Of a DNA stretch of 64,000 nucleotides, positions 22,934-35,725 are shown piece by piece (position 1 is the first letter of the stretch; each line of letters starts with the position of its first letter). A model generated the notes under the pieces. That model saw only the letters and a list, made by a program, of their open reading frames with translations, was not told the DNA's origin and ran no database searches. Origin of the DNA: Plicaturopsis crispa FD-325 SS-3 (taxonomy: Eukaryota > Basidiomycota > Agaricomycetes > Amylocorticiales > Amylocorticiaceae); NCBI GenBank assembly GCA_000827205.1, contig KN832555.1, forward strand, positions 2,530,541 through 2,594,540, read 5' to 3'. The translations under genes and the position numbers were made by a program.

Positions 22934-25259
22934 TTATTGTGCTGGCAGGTTCAGCTGAGAACTCACATTTATCAATGTATTCGAGAGCATGCGCTTCAGC
23001 TGGCCTTTGAACGCTTCGCCATTGACATCATCGTCTAGGAAGTTATGGAGCGATGCGCCATTTGACTCCTCGGTCGGACTGGGGGGTTTAGACGAAGGGA
23101 GGTGCGACGACACGGACGCAGGGGGAGTTAGCGGCTGGTACGAAATCGATTTCGACGGCATTTCTGTAGAGGAGTCCGAGTGTCTGGGTGGTTCATGGGC
23201 GTCGGCTGGGCTGCTTCTGGGCTGCTCTTGAATTGAAGCACTTTCGTCCGTATGCTGACTCGCGGCATATAAGGAGGGGCTGGACCGTGACGAATGGATT
23301 GGCATCTGCGGCGGGTCGGGCGTTGTGACAGCGACACCGATAGGGAAACTCAAGCTCTGGCGATGTACCTGATGGTGGTCATCGAAGGGGTCGCCACCTG
23401 AGAATCTCCTGTCCTCGACAGCAGAGGCTCTCGGCCACTCAGATGCAGACCGAGCAGCGACACCAGTCCCAGTCTCCAGCCTGTCATCGAAGAGATGACC
23501 AGTCCTGCCGCCCCAGGTGGCGGCAGTCATGGGTGGATCATGAGAGTCCCCAGGCATGTCCTCGTTCACGATGGGCCGTGGCCAGCTAATATCTGTTCGC
23601 AGACGCTGGCGGTGCGTCCGAGATCTTCTCCGTCGCAGGCAGAGCACGAGGAACGTTGCAAACGCCGCAAACACAAGGCCGATGATAACGAAGACTCCTG
23701 CGACCGCACCATGGTTGCTGAAGAACCTGGTGCTTGTAATCAATACAGAGTACTGGATCAGGACCTAGACTGTAAAACTGACCCTGAAGATTTTATGCTT
23801 TGGCTACCAAACACCGCTGTAGGATTAGCAACAACATATGCTATATATCCACATATTCAGGTTCTATCGGCGCATTTCTTGCTTAGACTACGCACTGATA
23901 GTAGTGATCGATCCATTCGGCTCGGTAGAAACACTATCAGTCGTCACAACAGCGGGAAACACGGTGGATTTCTCCCCGTTTGAAGAATTGGTGACAACAA
24001 TTGGCACTGGCGAGGAAAAAGTTGACTGAGGCGATGGCGTAATGGTACTCGTAGTCGTGAACGTCGAGGTTTGGCCGCCGGCAAGTACAGTTTCTGCGAC
24101 GCAAATTGTCAATTGACTACAATTCTCGGATTGTGGAGGTGAACATACTGGACACAAGGACGCTTGTTTTTACAGGTGAGATGGCCGCGGGCGTAGTAGA
24201 GGCAGCCTTGGGGCTGGCTGAAGATGCTGCCTTGCCATCAGTTGTGGGTGTTGCTGTAGCTGAAGTCGTGCCCACAGCAGTGGACGTTGGAGAAGGAACA
24301 GTTGTAGTCGCCACTGCGGTTTTCGATGTAGCGTTGGCCTGCCCACTGCTAGTCACGGCAGTAGTCACGACAGTGGTTGAGGTAGTAGAAGCAGGCGGCG
24401 CAGAGGATGAGCCCTGCGAGGTAGAGGTAGCATCTTTGGCGAGCGTAGTAGACTTCGATGCCATCGTGGAGACAGCTGCTGATGTCGATGCCTGTGTAGA
24501 TACCACCGACGAAGTACTGGACATGCTTCGAATCAGATTCCCGTTAACATGGACGAATTAGTATTGATCAGGGAATACTTACCTAGTGGCGGAAGTTGAA
24601 GGAGCTGGTGGTGCCGCCGCGGTTGGCGCAGACAACGTGGCAGTTGAAGAAACACTAGCAGAGCCCGAAGGATTGACTAGATATACCGGAATGAGCGCTG
24701 TCAAATTGCAATGTGGGGAAGAAGCAGCGGCGGGGATAAAATGACGAAGCGTCTACACGAGCAGGGTTATGGGATTGGGGATGCGGGAGACAGAGGAGCA
24801 TAAAAAGACAGTGTGCTTGATGCCGTACACTTGCTAGATACAGACTGCGCTGCAGGGAAACGCGAAAGGTCCGTTTATGTTCACGGGGAAAGCATCGCTC
24901 CCAGAGGAGGTAGAATATGTGGTCGCGAAAACAGCAAGGTGTCGAAGGGAAGCTCACCAGAAGCCGATTTGAGCGTCCTAGACACAGCGGTGACGCGCGA
25001 TGAACTAGCTGCGCTCGACGACGAAAGGGTGATCGACGAAGATAGAGTCCCGGAAGCAGATGCGGAAGCAACGGTGGTCGGCGAAAGTGACGTAGTGGAC
25101 GATACGGCGGAACTGCTAGGTGCAGTACTAGACTCTGTTATCGCGGAACTACTGTTTGTAGCAGTAACCGCAATGGCAGCTGCCATGGAGAGAGGGGGTA
25201 AACTCGTTAGCACCGAGCACGATTTCTAGCGCAAAAGAAACAAGAACAAGTGCGGGCAT
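22934..25259 (-). CDS. Ser/Thr-rich single-pass membrane protein, possible cell-wall sensor
   Basis: The start MPALVLVSFALEIVL is a signal peptide. It runs into a long stretch of almost pure Ser, Thr, Ala and Val (about 300 residues over several exons) expected to be heavily O-glycosylated. Then comes one membrane segment, GAVAGVFVIIGLVFAAFATF, followed by the basic stop-transfer CLRRRRSRTHRQR. A cytosolic tail of about 240 residues ends SNTLINVSSQLNLPAQ-stop at 22934. The layout resembles fungal WSC/Mid2/Msb2-type surface sensors, but no Cys-rich WSC domain is seen. The exon join just before the membrane segment (about 23715-23890) could not be settled. Function is inference from architecture only. 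Confidence 0.7.
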
Positions 25260-26326
25260 GTAGACGCGGCACAGTGCGTATCTATAGCGCACACAGACGA
25301 TGCCCGTGATAGCTAGACGATAGCAATGACCATTGTTCTGCATTCAAGATAGGGCCGCTCACCTTTCGACCTGGATGAATGCGCGCCACCCATCAGTCAG
25401 CCAGTACGGACACCATTGGCCGCAAAACACGAGAGGGAGCCTTAAGCCTTCAGCTGAAAAGGGGGGGTATCCAGAGACCTCATACTGTCGTATATATGTC
25501 GGAGGTGTGATTGGGGCCTGACGTGAGACCGGGTAAATCTCGACACAACGTTGGTAGATCCTGTGTTCCCATTGCAGAAGCTGCTCAGGCTGGTCACTTG
25601 ATCGACACTTCTTGTTGTCGCACGCGGCTCCCGGGACGCTGAATGCGTAGCGGCAGGACATCATGCTGAAGGAAGGTCGAGAGATGTGTCGTGGCAAGAC
25701 AGAAGACAGAGATCGCATGCGTCTACTCCCGCTTGACCCCCGCCAATCATCGCTGTGATCAGTGCTCAGTATTCACTTACCCACGCGCAGACTCCAGAAA
25801 ACTCACTGCGAATTGAAGCCATACTCCACCAAGTAGACACAGTGGTTGCTCTTGGGAGATCGCACAAACACAACTGGGGTAAGTGTTGGGCGCCGCGCGT
25901 GAACGTTGAGATCCATATCGTGAAAAAGTCCATCCTATAAGCAGACGTGATACATATTATCCGAATGGCCGGTCCATCGAATTACAGGGAATATGATACA
26001 TGGTCTATGGCGATCTATGCAGTGTGAGTGTAGCCGATGTGTAACTGTGCGGCCGTGAGCACACAAGGAAAACACAAAGGCAAGTGACCAACTCACGACA
26101 TGGAGTAGGAGGGTGAAGTGGTATGAAGAAGCGCAGGGTATGGACGATAAATGAAGCAAACATATGGACACGATATTTGGGGGTGTAGGAGCAACCCAAC
26201 CGTAGGTAGATGAGTCGGTAGAAGTGACTGCAAAGCGATATTAGTGATATAACAACGGGTGAGGGATGAACACAAGACTCACGAAAATATTAAATGTACG
26301 AAAGAGGACGCAAAAGCTGCCAATAA
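25260..26326. other. Intergenic, no supported gene
   Basis: About 1.07 kb. A 119-codon frame on the minus strand (25359-25718) starts with ATG and contains CDNKKC, but I see no signal peptide, domain or convincing splice context for it. The rest holds the 3' end of the Rab gene and nothing recognisable. Confidence 0.35.
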
Positions 26327-27433
<1,107 letters not shown>

Positions 27434-27796
27434 AGCAGCCACGATAGTTGGGAATCGTAAAGAGGGCGTATCAGAGTACGAAGTCTGACATCAGGCGCAG
27501 GCAGAGGAGGCGCAGAGCCCGAGCACTGGTGCACCACGATCCGGATATGGACCAACCGTGCGAAGATTTGGTCTACTTCCGGTGGCTTCTTTTTATGGAC
27601 CGTCGCGTCGATCGACTCGGAGTCTCGGACAGTACTACTCGGACGCGACAGGCTTGCGACGGTCTGTTCGTCTCTGTTTAGTGCTCCTCGCCCTTCAGAT
27701 AACTTATGAGCGTCTTGTCAAAATCAAATACAAGCCGCGTTTATCCAAACAGGTTTCGCGTATTACAGGTATTTTGGCTGCACAGGAAATAAACCT

Positions 27797-29329
27797 TTAC
27801 CATCCTTTCCAGGGCACCCAAACATCGACCACTTTCTCGGCGCCCCCCTCTACGTCAGAGTCGACGATATAATACCACGGGTACGCCGCAGCTATGAGGC
27901 AAGCATGCTGCCCAATGACGCTGATAACGCTTCCTACCTGCAACCTTTCTGGCTGCGCTGTTCCGTCGGTTACAGGCGTCAACGTGCCGTGTTCCTGAGA
28001 TATTCTCTCGAGCGTCCATGGTTTGCCAATGACTTGCCCATACCCGGGAATGGGCCCCCCATCCTTGCTCATGGCGATCCCACCGGCGTCACACAAAGCC
28101 TCATCGGTGCCTCCTTCCCCTCGCCCTGGGTAATACGAGATGACGGTGGTCTGCACGCGTTGTGCGATTTGACTGCGGTCAATCAAACCTGTATGGAGCT
28201 GTTGGAGGTCCAGCATCGGGTAATTTCCTAGCAGACAGATATTTAGTAAATATCTACATTCAACGAGGACGATGCGTGCCTGCATGCAATTCCAAGGACC
28301 CGTGCAATAGGGACGACAACTGGGCCTTCGTTTCCGCGGAGGCGGCATGTGCGGTGGGTGTCGAGCCCACGGACAAGATAAATGGCTGGTTGTGCGCTGC
28401 GCTGTGTGGGGATCCCGACAAGATGGCCAAAGCAAGGCCTGCTGCGGTGTTGACTGCCTCGACTTCCGAAGACAGAAAACGCGATGCTTCGGGAAGTGAC
28501 GTCGACGCATACGCGTTGCCAGCATGGCAGTAGAAGCCGTATACCGATATCGCAGGCGAATTGAATATTGTTGAACACAACGATTCAAATTCCGGAGTAG
28601 CCGTGGAAACTCCTGCCCGTCTTACGCAAAATCCTCAGTGAGTGGGACGCATTGCAGGTGCTGTGATGCTTACTTCTGACCGCCGTCTACTTTTATAAAA
28701 GCTGACCACCTTCTCGGGGTTGCCCTCTGTTTTTCGAACTCTTCCAGGAAGTAGACTTGGTCTGGATGATCGACCAAAAGGCGGACGGTTGCACCATGGG
28801 TCTCTATCTCATCCCAGAGCGTGGCAAGATCGGCGATCTTGTTTACAGCCACTGGAAGCCCATAAAGAATCTAATTTGCCATTTCAATTAAATAAGATCG
28901 ACGCGTTCAAAGTTTTAGAGTAGGGATCTCACGTCGTTCACTGTTCCATCCGCCACCAGACCTGCGTCTACGACGCCCCACGCTTCTCTCAGTGTCGAGA
29001 CGACGACTGCGCCAGTTTTATCAGCGCTCGAATTCAACTGGAGACGGGTCCCTTCCGCGGTCTGCCGAGGTCTTCAGTATGAACCTTTATCTCATTTTGA
29101 ATTAGATCACCTTGTGCGTCTTGAGGTGGGCTCTGAAGCCGGTCCCCCACTGCTTAGCAGTCTCGTGCATCCTCGCGCTATTCTTCGCAAACACCGATCT
29201 ATCGATGACGATCGCAGGCGTCCTCAGCGCGTCGAGCGGCTTCCCCACAAACTCGTCGACAAGCACCTTTTTGTCGGGCGAGAGCGAGCCATGGCGGAAC
29301 GTAGATGTTTGCACTGGCACGAACGACAT
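27797..29329 (-). CDS. D-serine dehydratase-like PLP/zinc enzyme (DSD1 type)
   Basis: Fold-type III PLP enzyme with an alanine-racemase-like N-terminal barrel, expected to convert D-serine (or a related D-amino acid) to pyruvate and ammonia. The N-terminus has LRTPAIVIDRSVFAKN and AHLKTHK, the block that holds the PLP-binding Lys. After two introns come GTRLQLNSS, VVVSTLREAW and LYGLPVAVNKIADL. The HAGNAY motif follows. Near the C-terminus, VIGQHACLIAAA supplies the His-x-Cys zinc pair seen in yeast DSD1. It ends DVWVPWKGW with the stop at 27797-27799. The alternative call is D-threonine aldolase of the same family. The gene diverges from the alpha/beta hydrolase with about 280 bases between starts. 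Confidence 0.87.
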
Positions 29330-29608
29330 GGCCGTTGTCTATCAGGAGCGTCGTCGGCGTTGGCTTCCCTGCCCCTGCGTTATGACTCAATCAGTCGACA
29401 TTCGAAAACGGGGGGACGCATGAGATTCACTGCTCTCAGAAGAAATGAGCACACGCAGATATGACAGCACGTGCTAGATAGCACACTATCTATCGGATCG
29501 CCAACCCCGCAATACATTTATAGCGACCCAGAATCCCAGTACGTGCGAAACTTTGACTACTGAGCACCGTTCGCACCGCTCGTTGCGACACCATTGAAAG
29601 CAGCATCT

Positions 29609-30817
29609 ATGGCCGAGCCACGCCAACCCATCCACCCTGACATAGTCGCCCGGCTCGACCCCGAATATGTAGCATTCCACAACGCTCACCTCATAAACCT
29701 GCCCCCGACACACACGATCGCCTGGGATCCTGCTATTCGCAACGGGCCTGCTGTTCCCGGTGGATCTGAGCCGCTTGAAGTCGCCAGCACTCGGGACTAC
29801 CCTGTCAAGAATTGTCAGGTCCGAGTCTTCACGCCGAAGGGGTCTCCTCCTGCCGGTGGATGGCCCGTATTCATATTCTTTCACGGCGGTGAGTACAGTG
29901 GACGCCCTTGGATGTGAGCATCATCAAGCTGATAGGCCTTCAGGAGGATGGACGCTCGGCAACATAGGCTCCGAAACGGCGTTTGCTACCAATATGGCCG
30001 TTCGTAAGTCTAACATGCACTTGAAACAGTAACAAAGGATCACTCACCCCGCGCCTGTGCAGATGGCAAAGCTGTTGTCGTGTCTGTAGATTATCGCCTT
30101 GGGCCTGAGCAGCCATATCCTGCGGCAGTGGAGGATGCTGTCGATGTTCTCCAATGGGTATATAGCGAAGGCCAATCAACTCTGGGCATTGACACTGCCC
30201 GAATAGCAGTGGGAGGTTCTTCGAGGCAAGGCCAAATTACTCTTGATGCACCGCGTCCCTGACCCTTTATCAGTGGCGGAAATTTAGCCGCTGTACTCAC
30301 GCTGAAAGCCGCCCAGGCTAGCCCGCCGATTCCATTAGTGTTCCAGCTCTTGATCGTCCCGGTCACAGACAACACCGCATCGGTCTCCGACACTCGCTAC
30401 CCGTCCTGGAAGGAGAACGAGAACACCCCCTGGCTAGCGCCCGCGCGCATGCTGTGGTTCCGCGGCAACTATCTCACGAAGGCGGAGGACTACAAGCATC
30501 CCGATGCCTCGCCCATGTACGCGCCGAAGGAGCTGCTCGCGAAGACGCCGAAGGCTTGGATTGCGGTGTGCGAGATTGATATCTTGAGAGACGAGGGGAT
30601 AACGTACGGCAGTAAGCTGAAAGAGGCGGGTGTGGACGTCGAGGTCAATGTGTACAAGGGCGCACCTCATCCGGTCATGGCCATGGACGGTAAGCACTTC
30701 GGCATTCGGGGTAGCAACAAGGAGTGCTAACATGCCACTGAAGGAGTGCTGGCCATTGGCAGACAGCTCGTGGCGGAAGCAGGCAAGGCGTTGGCCGACG
30801 CGTTTGGAAACGCATAA
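29609..30817 (+). CDS. Alpha/beta hydrolase, HSL-type esterase/lipase
   Basis: Hormone-sensitive-lipase-like esterase. The start [20 protein letters not shown] is the first ATG of the frame. The oxyanion block FIFFHGGG spans an intron. [20 protein letters not shown] is characteristic. The nucleophile elbow is [13 protein letters not shown], formed only if the intron at 30226-30273 uses a GC donor. The catalytic Asp is probable in [11 protein letters not shown] and the His in [11 protein letters not shown]. It ends [10 protein letters not shown] with TAA at 30815-30817. The family acts on short acyl esters, and the natural substrate is unknown. Confidence 0.88.
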
Positions 30818-31247
30818 TGTACGCTTTATAGGTATCTATGGGGAGATGAAGTGTCAGAAATGGGGTTTTAACCCGGCGACTTTGTCGGTAGCCAGCGATA
30901 CGCCGAGACTTGGGACTAAAAAAATGCAGCGAAGTTCTAGCCTCGAGCCTTGGGGCAACCTCAGAAGGCTGACGCCTCCGAATAACAAACGCTTGCTGTC
31001 GCAGTCGCTTCACAGGGCTAACGAGCAATGCAACATGGTTTAGTTCGAACTGGGCGAATGATGCGAATTTGCCATAGTGTACAAACAAATGGACGACGCT
31101 AAGTTGGACCGGCCAAAAGTTTGACAAGTCAATGACATCGAGTTCGAGCTGTCCTGCCAGCGGGAAGCCGAGTGAGGTGTTGCACGAGACAGGGCACAGG
31201 CTGAGAAGCACGTACAGGTATTATAGGGCATATACGCAAATCTATGA
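30818..31247. other. Intergenic, convergent gene ends
   Basis: About 430 bases between the hydrolase and cytochrome oxidase stops. Nothing recognisable. Confidence 0.4.
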
Positions 31248-31709
31248 TCATGCATACAGTTCCTCTTTTGTTTGGATACCTGCCATAACAGTCAGTCAGT
31301 AAAACGTCAGTCGCACTGGCAAATGAATTAGCTCACCAAGTTCCTCCCTCACGCCCTTGAGCTCGTCCAAGTACGCCTGGTATTGCTGCTTGTTCTCCAC
31401 CTTCTCCTGCACACCCTGGAACACCCTGACAGCCGTCGCATAGTCGTTGACGCGTCGGGCAGCCCGTACTGCAGCCTCGACGACTTCAGGCGCGGGGACG
31501 AGATCGTGGGCGAAGCAGTTGTTGAGACCGCGCTGGACCTCGAAGAGGTCCTCTGCGTTCTGGAAGAACTTGACGTAGCGCTCCGAGAACGCCTCGAAAG
31601 TTTCCTGGCCGTGTGCGCTGGAGGATGGGCGGGCGAAGGCGGGTGCTACGCGGAGAGCAGCGGTAGGTTTTGCTGCACGGATGGCAGTGGTGAGGAGAGA
31701 GCGCTGCAT
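31248..31709 (-). CDS. COX6: Cytochrome c oxidase subunit VI (COX6/COX5A)
   Basis: Nuclear-encoded subunit of mitochondrial complex IV. The start MQRSLLTTAIRAAKPTAALR is a basic, amphipathic mitochondrial targeting sequence. The mature part includes ETFEAFSERYVKFFQNAEDL, EVQRGLNNCFAHDLVP and ARRVNDYATAVRVFQGVQEK, all typical of the family. One intron (about 31267-31335) separates the last codons, and the end reads ELGIQTKEELYA with TGA at 31248-31250. The frame is open further upstream to 31742, but only from a TTG. Confidence 0.93.
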
Positions 31710-32167
31710 GACGGGCAGAAGAGAGGAGGAATACGGAGACAACGAGTGGAGAGAAACGATAACGACGCCCGCAATAAAGTCTGGATTCTCGACAAATGGT
31801 CTGGAGGCTTTTTTGCCGAGCGGAAAGAACCGGCCTTGAACTCCACGTGATAGCTACGCCAGTCGCGTTTTCGGCGTCGCGTCCGTTTTGCGGTAAGAGG
31901 TTGTATTGACATTGTCCAGAGAGCAGGGGAGAGTAGCTATTGATACAGATATACATTGTGTAGATGGAGGAGTCGGGTCGGCAGTCTGGGGGTTATTGCG
32001 GATTGTAATGTAGGATACATATTGAGAATGGGACTGTCCAAAAAAACAGAGAAGCGTGGTTGAGAGCAAGAGATGCATCTAGAAAAATTCTAGACTGATT
32101 AAGTTGAGGCGCTGCTATAAGCTTAGAATCTAGCGGGGAGGGGGGGAGAAAGGGGGGCAGGTCTCCG

Positions 32168-33366
32168 TTACCAGTGGCCGAGTTGAACGCGAGACCTGTC
32201 GAATCCGATTTCTACCCAGTCCGAGACACCCTCGACGGCCTCGTCATTTTTACGAAGACCGACGAATCCGACATGGCCATAGACGTGTCTGGCAGCGTGG
32301 TTATCGTGTGCGACGTACAGAACGACACTGCGTGCTCTGTTGCTCAGAAGACTGAGGCCGAAATTAGACTATGCCTGCGACAACCCAAGGGAGGGATGAC
32401 ATACTGTTTGCATACATAGCGAACAAGCCGCGCAGCGCAGCCCATTTTACGCCAGTTTGGGTTCGTGCAAACTTTGGTTATGGCAGCGACGTCCCCACTG
32501 TGTCGTGTGACGGCGACGATGGAGGCGATTTCGGGGCGTTGTCCAGGACGTTGAACGCGATGAACCCAGACTTGTTTGTTTTTCACAAGCATAGTCGCTT
32601 CTTCCAAAGCCTGCTCCCCATTCAAAATGAACGGTTCCTAAAATAAACGATAACGATCAGAAGTTCGTCCAGAAGGGAAACCACAAGTCGGAAGCTCCGG
32701 CTCACCGACGTAGAAGCAAATTCAAGGCAGAGCTGTGCAACTTGAGGGATGTCTGCTTCTGTGGCTAGACGTAGGTCGTACTCAAATGCGTCGAATTGCG
32801 ACGGTTGTCGCTGCGGAGGTAGGGTGCGAAGAGTGCAGTAAGTGAGCTTCGCAGCATAGTACGGCTCGGGGTATGGATAAATTCCAGTGACTTCCGTCCA
32901 TAATCCGGCGAATATATTGGCCTAAGCTCACTCCCAGTCAGCCAAGCGCCTAAGAGCAAGGTAAGATATATGGGCTTACGACTCGCTCTGGGGCAAAAAC
33001 GGAGAAGACGCGATGCTCGGAGACAGTGAGGTGCAGCTGTCTCACGAGATTCCAGATTCGAGGGAGCATATAATTTATCTCCAAGCCCTCCGCCGAATGT
33101 GGGGCGAAAATGAAGACTGGATAGGCGCCTAACGGTCCCTCGTAGCAGGAAAGAACGAAATCGATGTCTCCGTCGGTACTGCACACTATCCAGACCTGCT
33201 CCATCGTGCGTCCCTCGCGCTCCGCTGCTAGAGCTTTGAGCGCGAATGGGAACATGACATTGGCCGGCTCTGGGCTGGCTCTGAAAGCACTCCAAACAGG
33301 GGATGGCAGATCGGCGGCGGCGTAGAAAACCGTGGAGGTGTATTTTGGAGTGATGATGCCGGGCAT
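32168..33366 (-). CDS. GNAT/FR47-like acetyltransferase
   Basis: Starts MPGIITPKYTSTVFYAAADL. The N-terminal half is a weakly conserved domain usual in fungal proteins of this type (VWIVCSTDGDIDFVLSCYEG). After a short intron it reads IFAGLWTEVTGIYPYP and DLRLATEADIPQVAQLCFEF. The acetyl-CoA core follows: ASIVAVTRHSGDVAAITKV and TNPNWRKMGCAARLVRYVCK, where R-K-M-G-C-A fits the Q/R-x-x-G-x-A pattern. The C-terminal exon VLYVAHDNHAARHVYGHVGF is the usual final GNAT helix and strand. Stop at 32168-32170. Substrate unknown. Confidence 0.78.
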
Positions 33367-35725
33367 AGTGAGAAAGGCTGCGGTGAGAAGAAAGAGAAGC
33401 AGGTGCGGATGACTTGGGAACGACTCACCAAGAGCTGAGGTTTTTATATGTCGAGGCCAATACTTCCTTCCATTGGGAGGAGCTGTGATGCTGTGCAGCT
33501 GTGAGATTCGGGTATTGCAAGATATGACTCGAAAAAAAAGATTTGAGGGTTTTCCTGTGGCAGGGACTTCTGCTGAGATCGCAGCTACCGCTATCCCCAA
33601 AATGCCGAGGGAAGAGACTGTAGGTGTCTAGACTTGACACAGTGTATGCAGTGGATTTTTTTGAAACGTCAAGTGTCCACTGGATTGTCACCAACGAGAT
33701 TCGCAAACGAGTAAGGGCGCCGTGTCGGCGTAATTGCATTCAGCCAGCTATGCGGGAGTTCGATAGGCTACGGTACAACGAAACGCGGGGGTTACTGATG
33801 CCAGATTTGACGAAGATACGGCCAAGAGGGAGTGTTTGCTCGTAACGGCAGTTGGCAGCAAGCGGCGGGAGAAGGGGTCTACCATCAAACTCAGGTGGAG
33901 ATTCTAGTCCGACGGTATTGAGGAGCAATTCGCCTGTGCATACACATAGGCATATCAGATTTGTTCAGCCACACCCAAGATAGTGACATACCGTGGAACC
34001 CGTAATCTGCATCGCTTGAAGGGCGATCCTGGGCAATCATTGCAGTACTGCTATACGTTCGGGGATACGCGTACGGACGTTCAATACGAAGAATGAACCA
34101 GGACGGACCCGACCAGTGATGCTCGTTAGCCGAGGAAGGTGCATAAGTTGCATCCGGGTATTCCTGTGTACGGCCCCGGTAGATGATTCACATCTGTGTC
34201 ATGACACTGATGTGCGGGGGGTAGAACCTGATATTTTTCTGCGTGCATGAAGAACGGGAGAAGAAGTGACGTGAATATCGATGTGGGCGCACGCCGTAAT
34301 CGTGGGTGGTACAGATGGCTAGCAGCGACACTAGGCTGATGCTTTGTACGATCCGATCCCGCCCAATTGCTGTACAAGTTGGACGAGAGCACAGAGATTC
34401 AGATGTAGACATACATACATACCACAGGAACATGCAATTTCAACAGCAAGGGGCAATGGAGATGTCCAGTCGTTGCATTCCGTACACTGGCCAGGGCCAT
34501 GCATGTACAGGACCCAGACAGGAATGGCGCAGCTTGGCCTCTGAGCACAGCAGAATCATAACTTGAGAACACGAGGCTAGCCACTAGAGAATCGTTTCAT
34601 GCACAGATTTCCACAGAATGACAGCAAGAAAAGAACATCGTGGTCGAGGAGACAGATCCGACGCGGAGAAGGCGCCGCGCTTCAGCCACCCTGACCCTGA
34701 CACTAGCCTACGTTCAGACGCGGGGGGCTTGTCGATAGGTCGATTTTTAATCGGAGCTTAAACCACTTGTAATCGAATCGTAACCAATTTGTGACTTGGC
34801 TACATCTGAGTTTGAATTATCACTAAATTTTTGAAGCCTTGTCAACGAATTTTCACTGATCTTCATTTTCGCGTCAGTGCTGATACTGAGCGACGTTTTG
34901 TCGACGACGACGGACTTTACACACTCTCTTCCTAAGTTTCTCGCCCTCGCCCTCCTCTGGTGGCGTCCTATCGATTTTCCACCAAATCCGTCAACGTCTA
35001 GCCGCATCCTTTCGCCGTGTGCTTGCATTACACGACTTCGGGAGCCCTCAATTTGGATATCTTTGCATTCCTCGCATAGGCGCGTTTACAGATCGTACGG
35101 CGTGAAGTGAGTAGATCACCTGCAGTCGTCCGCAGCGCCGTCGTTTGCTGAGCCGCTTTACACCAGTACGTCGGGACCGTCCAGCACAACATAAGGTACG
35201 ATTATTCGCCTCATCTACTACAGATCAACATTAATCCTCTTCCATGATGCCTTGTAATCTCATCTAAAGCTCCCCACGAGTCTCTCAGACGCTTTCAAGG
35301 TCGACTTTCGGGGTACATGCTGTACACGTACGCTGGCAGGAGTTTTAAGCCAAGGTTACAGAGGACAAAGCACGCATAGGCTGCTTTTCTGCCGCTAAAA
35401 GCGTACAAAATTGGGTATATACGTAGTGATGTTATTCTGTTTGTGCTTAGAGATGAATGCGATGTTTTTCGCCGCGAAATGAGTGCTACAACCTCGTGGA
35501 GAGGACTACGACGGGGACGCGACGAGGACGCGTTCGGTACAGCACATGATATGCCGAGCTTCGGCTGATGGACCTATTGACAAGACCCCCCTTATAGAAA
35601 GCAGACGTCAGACAAGAATATCCGAGCCCGTGAGGTTGAATGAATTGTCTCTCGTCTGCAAAAGGAGACTACCTGACACCTAAATTTACAGTATTGATTT
35701 ACTTACCGCTCTTTCACCACTCATC
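33367..35725. other. Long intergenic stretch with one weak gene candidate
   Basis: About 2.4 kb before the Pop3 gene. Apart from the short candidate at 33740-34040 I see no domain, no terminal inverted repeats and no RNA gene. A short run of CATA repeats lies near 34408-34422. The 5' part of the Pop3 promoter is at the right end. Confidence 0.35.
33740..34040 (-). CDS. Possible small protein, about 80 residues
   Basis: ATG at 34038-34040 opens MIAQDRPSSDADYGFH, followed by a well-formed intron (GTATGT donor, CTGAT-like branch site, CACAG acceptor) at about 33933-33990. The joined frame runs on through GELLLNTVGLESPPEFDGRP to a TGA at 33740. No signal peptide or known domain. The splice signals are the only real support. 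It could equally be an untranslated exon. Confidence 0.28.

Noticed and set aside
25359-25718. 119-codon minus-strand frame with CDNKKC
   Set aside because: No signal peptide, domain, or splice context; isolated in a gap and not convincing as a gene.
31710-31742. Extended N-terminus for COX6
   Set aside because: Begins at TTG; the ATG at 31707-31709 starts an ideal mitochondrial targeting sequence.
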